Source of the DNA: Pohlia nutans
Taxonomy: Eukaryota; Streptophyta; Bryopsida; Bryales; Mniaceae
Assembly: GCA_022496805.1 (NCBI GenBank)
Contig: CM040087.1
Coordinates: 7,204,001 to 7,268,000, forward strand
Length of the DNA: 64,000 nucleotides
Direction of reading: 5' to 3'
The position numbers were made by a program, and so were the translations under genes. How positions within the stretch are numbered: the stretch's first letter is position 1; each line of letters opens with the position of its first letter. Positions 58,411 through 64,000 of the stretch are shown here, one piece after another. The notes below the pieces were generated by a model that searched no databases, was not told the origin of the DNA, and saw only the letters and a list, made by a program, of their open reading frames with translations.

Positions 58411-59936
58411 AGTAGAAGTTCCACCTCAAGGTATGAAGTAACATGTTTGGTTGTCTTATGGGAACCAAGTGAGTAATCACAAGATGTTGGAACTTAAAAG
58501 TAGTAGAAAACTTCATGGTGTTAGACCATTTTTTTAGCCTTATTTATTTATTTCAAGTGCAAAAAAAATTTTAAATAAACGGCTGTCCTACATTTTCCTC
58601 TTACACCCAGTTTAATGGAACATGACGTACAGACAAGATGATAAGAATCATTTCCAGTATTTTAGTTACTTTCCTTCCTAATTAATTACCATTCTAAATA
58701 CAAATTTCTGGCATGTGAAAAGTTTATATCGTTGGGAATCTGCGACATGCAAATTATAATTACCACCCACTTTCGCAGAGCGAGGATCTTCAATGCAAGT
58801 ATACTAATTTATCTAGTGGTAGAATGCCTCCTTTTTATTTCTTTTTTCTTTTCTTTTTTTAAAATTTATTTATTATTATTGACACAAATGAAACTTGTTT
58901 CATTGTAAAAGTAACGGATACAGAGGCACCCAACCGAAGACGGTATGGTTGTTAGTGGTTAGGAAAAGTCAAGCCTAAAAGCTAAGAATTAAAATTAAAA
59001 TGCAAGGCTACAAAAGGCAGCCTCGAGGTCGAGGCTGCGGGGAATTGGTGGAGCCGAGTCCCGCGCAAAGAGCGAGTGGAGGGTAAATGAGTAGCAGGCC
59101 GTTACAGACGAAGTCGACGCAGGGCTAAGGCAAAATAATCATATCAGGAACTGAGAGCCACCGGGCCTAGAATGCCCTTTGAATAACACATTTAAGTTGC
59201 TATTCTTGAAAAATGTAAAATCAACCTAGGAAAAGATAGTCATACTCCATTTTTGATGTATAGATAGTGTGTTTTTTAACACAAAAATATCATGAATTGC
59301 ACACTAGAAGTCCATAACGTTCTTAAGTCCTTGCTAAACCATACTGTTCATAATGTAGCAACACTATAGAGAAACTACTAATAAAATAGTTCAATTCTCC
59401 AACCATCTTCACTTGGATTAACTGAAGTTAGGAAAAAATCTCTACGATTCCATCCTTCCTTTGACAGATTCTTCAGATTTAGAGGTGCGACAACAGGCTT
59501 CTAAAGAACGTTATTCATATTTTTTTCCACCCACAGAAATTATCAATTTGCAGTCACAAGTGAATTATAAATAGGTTGTTTTAAATCTTTTAGTGACGAT
59601 TGTCAAGGGAGAAGAAGGTTGGGTAGTTATAGCCCCTTCCCATGAGGCACCCAGCTCCGCTTTGCCGCAAATGGGTAACTGGTGAACTGTTTAATATCCT
59701 CTCAATAACCTTTAACAAAAGAAAAAGCGGGTTCATGAAAGACATTGACCTCGGTTTGAGGAAATGGCAAGTCCATCCAATCCCTCAAGCATGTGTCCCC
59801 TAATTCAAAGTACGAACTAAAATTACTTTATTCTCCATACATAGAGCGAGTGCGAGTCACTTACAACGGGGGCCGCCCTTATGGGGCATTCTACCTTCTG
59901 TGATATAAAGCATTACATATTGAAAAAATACAAATA
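58411..59936. other. gene-free repeat-like stretch
   Basis: 58860-59180 and 59600-59890 are less AT-rich and contain text such as GGCAGCCTCGAGGTCGAGGC, a palindrome. They look like pieces of old retroelements, but no protein similarity was recognised. Confidence 0.35.
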
Positions 59937-61640
59937 TTAACCCCTAATGGTCCCAGCAGCCATATTTTATACGTTTTTAAATTGCTTTCAACTTCAAAGA
60001 GTTGTAACTTTTGCATTCGGTGCACAAATTCAATAAAACTTGTTGAGAAAGATGCCTTCGCTTTTTCTAGTTTGTGTGGTAAAATTTTCACATCAATCAA
60101 AGATGATATGTATTTTTGGAAATCCTTTTAGTAAACGAGGTTCAATTTTAGTTCATCAAAATGCATTTTGATGGCTGCAACTTCAGGGGCTTGTTTCATC
60201 TTCATCCAATGTTTGTTTTCAATTTTATTTTATTTTTAACTATTGGATCATATTCTCTTTTAAGTGTAGTGATTATGGTAATTTTTTCATGTCAATTCAA
60301 GTTGTTATGAACTTTTCAGAAACATTGTAGGGCACGGGTCAATTTTGGACACTTTTTTGCTTTTTGGGTCTAATGGGTCACTTTTGGGGCTACTTTTGAC
60401 ATTTTAAAGCCATTTTAAACACATTAAAGATATTTGTTATTATTTTATATCAATGTGCTTATATGATGATTTTGAATTGCTTTATAGTTTAAAGTTTTTC
60501 ATTTGAGTATGTTTCAAAATAGAATTTCAACTCTAATATGTTGCTAGGAATAGTTCAACATCCTTTTTCAACACTAAAACATTACAATCTTGCAATCTAT
60601 GTGCCCAAATGACTTCAAATTTGATTCACGTCATATACAACATGTACATTATAAGATGTATGGTTGAGATTTCTATAGCTCATTTACATTTACAACTATA
60701 ACATTGCAGAAGCAATGATGTTTTTAAACCCAAAAAAACTAGAGACACTTAATCCACTCATTATAATTTTGCTTACAATCACCATGATCTTTAAACGCCT
60801 ATAGTAATTCAAATCAAGAATTGACTAACACCTTTAACTGAAGCCTATGATTTGAAGATTATAAACATACCTCCTAAAATCTAACTAGGAGTTATTTGAT
60901 ATTAGTTTATAGATAAAAGTTGTAGGCTTTAATTTCAAATTACATTTATGGGATTAGATTTGTTTCTGGGTCAAATTTATTACCATTTTAATGCAATTTC
61001 TAAAAACCACATTAATTCTAAGGAAATCATTAATTACAAGTTAAAAATCTTCAAAATATATATTTTTAAGCTTTTAGAAACATTTCAACCTAGAATATAA
61101 TTATCCAGAGGAAACTGATTCTACTTTGACAATAATTGCAAGGAAAAGTGCATTACTATTGTCAACCCTCTATAAATGATATCCCCTGGGAATACTGCAT
61201 TCATAACATTTATTCATGAATCACATAAAATCATAAACATGGTGGATCATTTGGATATAAAAATTATACATATAACTAATGAAGATATCAAATATCTCAA
61301 TTTTAAAGCCAAAATCGTTAGACTTGGATGAAATAACATTATAATGTGCATGAAAAGTATTTTCTATCCAAACTGTGGATGAATGTAGATATATGTGGTA
61401 TATGTGTAGAAAATATAAATATGTAGAAAAATCACTTTGTACTTTATATTTTTTTATATTTTTATATTTTATATAAAAAATCATCTCCCTCTTGGGTATC
61501 CATGTTTGTGACCGTGACTATGAAGTAATGGTTTTCAAACGTGTTATTACAGAAGGATAACAATATTATCTATAAATTACATATAGTTTACACTCGTCAT
61601 CTAGCGTACACTAGTCACCGGTTAAAAAATTCAATCACAT
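59937..61640. other. AT-rich stretch beginning with a TTAA element end
   Basis: TTAACCCCTAATGGTCCCAG at 59937 is a family A-like left end. No matching right end was found before 61640. No genes. Confidence 0.4.
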
Positions 61641-62189
61641 TTAACCCCTAAGCTCCCGAGCGACCATTTTCTGGTCGCTGCCTGAAAAAAACGGGCTGCC
61701 CGGAACAAAAAAATATTTTTTTGAAAAAATAAAAAATATTTTAAAATACTACATCAAGTCTACTTTCCAACCAATTTGAATTATGGCAATCCGAGTTAAA
61801 CTCTACCCGGGAGAATTTTTCAAAGTAGATCACCTCAACATTGTCTTAGTGTTACAAAATTTGCTATTTGGGGAAAGTAATGATGATTCCTCCATCGTTT
61901 CTCTTGCTTTTTTGAAGTTTACGATAGATAGCCCAACTTTAACCAATCGTACTAAATTTTGAACTCTAAAATTGAAAATTATAATTTATACAAATTTTCG
62001 AAGGTTAATGCTTTTAAATTCATTAAAAAATGATCTAAAGATTATTTAGGAAGTTTGACCGTACGGATAATTTGTAAAGATGATACTCTACATTTTGTCT
62101 ATTGAACCAACCTTCATCAAACATATGGAAGGCATATATTATAACACATCTATGTTTTGTCCAATACCCCTCGGGCTTTTAGGGGTTAA
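61641..62189. mobile_element. TTAA element, family B, inverted copy
   Basis: TTAACCCCTAAGCTCCCGAG to TCGGGCTTTTAGGGGTTAA. Reads as the reverse of 37963-38493 with few differences; intact TTAA on both sides. Confidence 0.85.
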
Positions 62190-62279
62190 ACAATGTAGCA
62201 AATGTGATTAGTTGAACCAAAGAATCAAGTATCTAAAATGGAATATAACAGTTAGAAGTTGTGTTTATACACTAAGGGG

Positions 62280-63290
62280 AGTAGCCGTTTGTAACAAATA
62301 ACGAAATAAATTCAAACTATTCTCTTGACTACATATATGAATAGTTTTGATCCATCTATATTTATCCTGGTTCTTGTGCTAGTTGACTATCATTTATACA
62401 ATATGGATCTTTAAAAAAGGATATCATGATTTTTTGAAGAATAACATAATTGGTTTATATTAAATTTCATTCTTCAAAAAGTGAGACCTTAAACATGATT
62501 TTCCAAGATAAGTAGAATCAAATAATGGAAACCGTACCATCCCGTAATGCATTTTTTAATGCAAATTTGGGAATTGTAATTGAATTTCAAGAGAAAACCT
62601 TACAAAATTAATTTTAAAATATTAACCCTTTAACGTCCCGATTCAACACTGTTTTGAAAGATTTGTTATAAAATGGTTGATGAAAAACGAAAATGGAGTT
62701 GATATACAAAACAAAGTTGTAAATGTCAATGTGTAGATAACATCCATACGGTTGGATTCATCATATTTATTATTAATATTTTTAAAGTAATTTTGCAAGG
62801 TTTTCTCTTGAAATTCAATTAAAAATCCAAAATTAACTCAATTTTTAAAAAAAATACTGTAATGAAATTAGAATGACATGCACTACGAGATGGTATGGTT
62901 TCCATTATTTGATTCTACTTACTATGGAAAATCATATTTAAGGTCTCTCTTTTTGAACTAAGATTGAAACTTGACATTAATCACTTTTGTAAATATTCAA
63001 AAATTCACATTATCTTATTTGGAAGATCCATACCGTTCAAATGGTATTCAACTAGCACAAGAATGAAAAAAAAAAAAATGGATGAAAAACATCCGGTTCC
63101 TACAAAAAACGAGCTGCTGAAATTCATCCGGCGTCCAGAATGTGGACGCCGGCGCGCTAAAGGGTTAATAAAAATATATGATAAATCCAACCCTACAGAT
63201 GTGATATTCACATTGACATTTACAACTTTGCTGTCAACTCCATTTTTATTTTTCCATCAAACATTTTATAACTAATCTTTGAAAACAGTG
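62280..63290 (-). mobile_element. TTAA family C copy interrupted by another family C element
   Basis: The left part (to 62625) and right part (from 63165) are the two halves of a reverse family C copy. They rejoin as AAAATATTAA / TAAAAATATATGATAAATCC, matching uninterrupted text at 22025-22048. The outer ends are decayed. Confidence 0.65.
62622..63168 (+). mobile_element. TTAA element, family C, intact copy
   Basis: TTAACCCTTTAACGTCCCGA to GCCGGCGCGCTAAAGGGTTAA. It has an unoccupied internal TTAA at 62938-62941. A subterminal hairpin CGGCGTCCAGAATGTGGACG lies near the right end. No ORF is meaningful. Confidence 0.85.
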
Positions 63291-63493
63291 TAGAATCTTC
63301 TGCAGCATGGGACTTCAGTTGATGTATGGCAGAGATTGGTTAATTGTACATTACTGGCAAGAGTGTGGCAGCTGCTAAGTTATAGTAGTCCATTGTGTGC
63401 ACTATAAGGAACTGCAGTGTACCTGTAAGCCACGGTTTGGCGAGGATTTGAAATGGAGGTTGTCTAACTTAGCATGAGCTGAAGACATGCAAG

Positions 63494-63603
63494 AGTGCGG
63501 AGTGCAAAATGCGAGTGCGGATCTAGGAATATTTATTTGAATACTCTATGATATATTGCATATATTCTACATAAGATTTCAATATTTGCACTCCGCACTC
63601 CTA
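63494..63603. repeat. 110-bp fold-back
   Basis: GAGTGCGGAGTGCAAA at the left and TTTGCACTCCGCACTC at the right are exact complements. Confidence 0.75.
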
Positions 63604-64000
63604 CACTATGATGTCTGTAGTTCAAGTTAGTCGGCCCCTTTGAAATGAATCAAGCATAGTTTCCTTGTTATCATCTATTTTCCCTACATTAGTTAGAAAA
63701 GGGGTTCTCTTGCAACACCAAGCTATAGTGCGAGAGTATAGTGTCACATGCCCATTTAGGTATCAAACTCATCGCCATTTGGGTACTAAGTTGGTGTCCA
63801 AGTGAGCCTATGACACTAAGCCCATTTAATTACCAAGTTGATGTTCATTTGGGTGCCAAGTGAGCCTATGGCACTATGCTTTGGCAGTGTACCTTGATGC
63901 CCCAAGCTTTTAGTCTTTGAATTCATTGAGTCATGAACTTTGGGTGCGTCGGTTGTTATATATGATTATTTTTAAAAGGTTTTAACCAATCAAGACATGA

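Noticed and set aside
1..64000. CRISPR array or bacterial operon interpretation
   Set aside because: Repeats are transposon-like or microsatellite, without regular spacers; genes are spliced eukaryotic genes.

Overview
The window looks like nuclear DNA of a streptophyte plant, most likely a bryophyte-grade land plant. The evidence is spliced GT-AG genes, a chloroplast ClpC with a transit peptide, a plastid CRT-like (CLT) transporter, a plant-type cereblon and a RALF peptide hormone. The species cannot be named from sequence alone.

Six protein genes are well supported. A single-exon VIT/VWA protein lies at 11690-14590 (+). Ribosomal protein uL29/eL35 has five exons at 19234-20398 (+). Chloroplast chaperone ClpC has nine exons at 31696-36010 (+). 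A CLT transporter has two exons at 41759-43430 (-). A RALF-like secreted peptide lies at 47199-47489 (-). A cereblon (LON plus CULT domains) has ten exons at 48757-55466 (-). I joined the exons by hand; every junction has GT-AG borders and keeps frame. The genes are unrelated housekeeping, transport or signalling functions and form no operon-like or pathway cluster.

Almost everything else is AT-rich repeat DNA, and the most striking part is a population of short elements bounded by TTAA. Their ends read TTAA-CCC(C/T)T...A(G)GGG-TTAA, the layout expected of piggyBac-type transposons. At least five size and sequence families (called A to E here) recur. They are nested in one another, and homologous empty sites elsewhere in the window show insertion at, and duplication of, TTAA. 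None encodes a transposase. One large member (22320-24183) carries about 1.4 kb of unrelated DNA that looks like the 5' part of a host gene.

Other repeats include CACTA-type elements and MITEs, long fold-back elements, a LINE 3' part with a (TCTA)n tail, degenerate retroelement pieces, a 252-bp tandem duplication and several minisatellites.

Layout: 1-10.4 kb repeats; 10.4-14.8 kb VIT/VWA gene and upstream region; 14.9-18.8 kb repeats; 18.8-20.6 kb RPL35; 21-31 kb nested repeats; 31.2-36.3 kb ClpC; 36.4-41.7 kb nested TTAA elements; 41.7-43.4 kb CLT; 44-47 kb repeats; 47-56.6 kb RALF and cereblon island, almost free of TTAA elements; 56.6-64 kb repeats.
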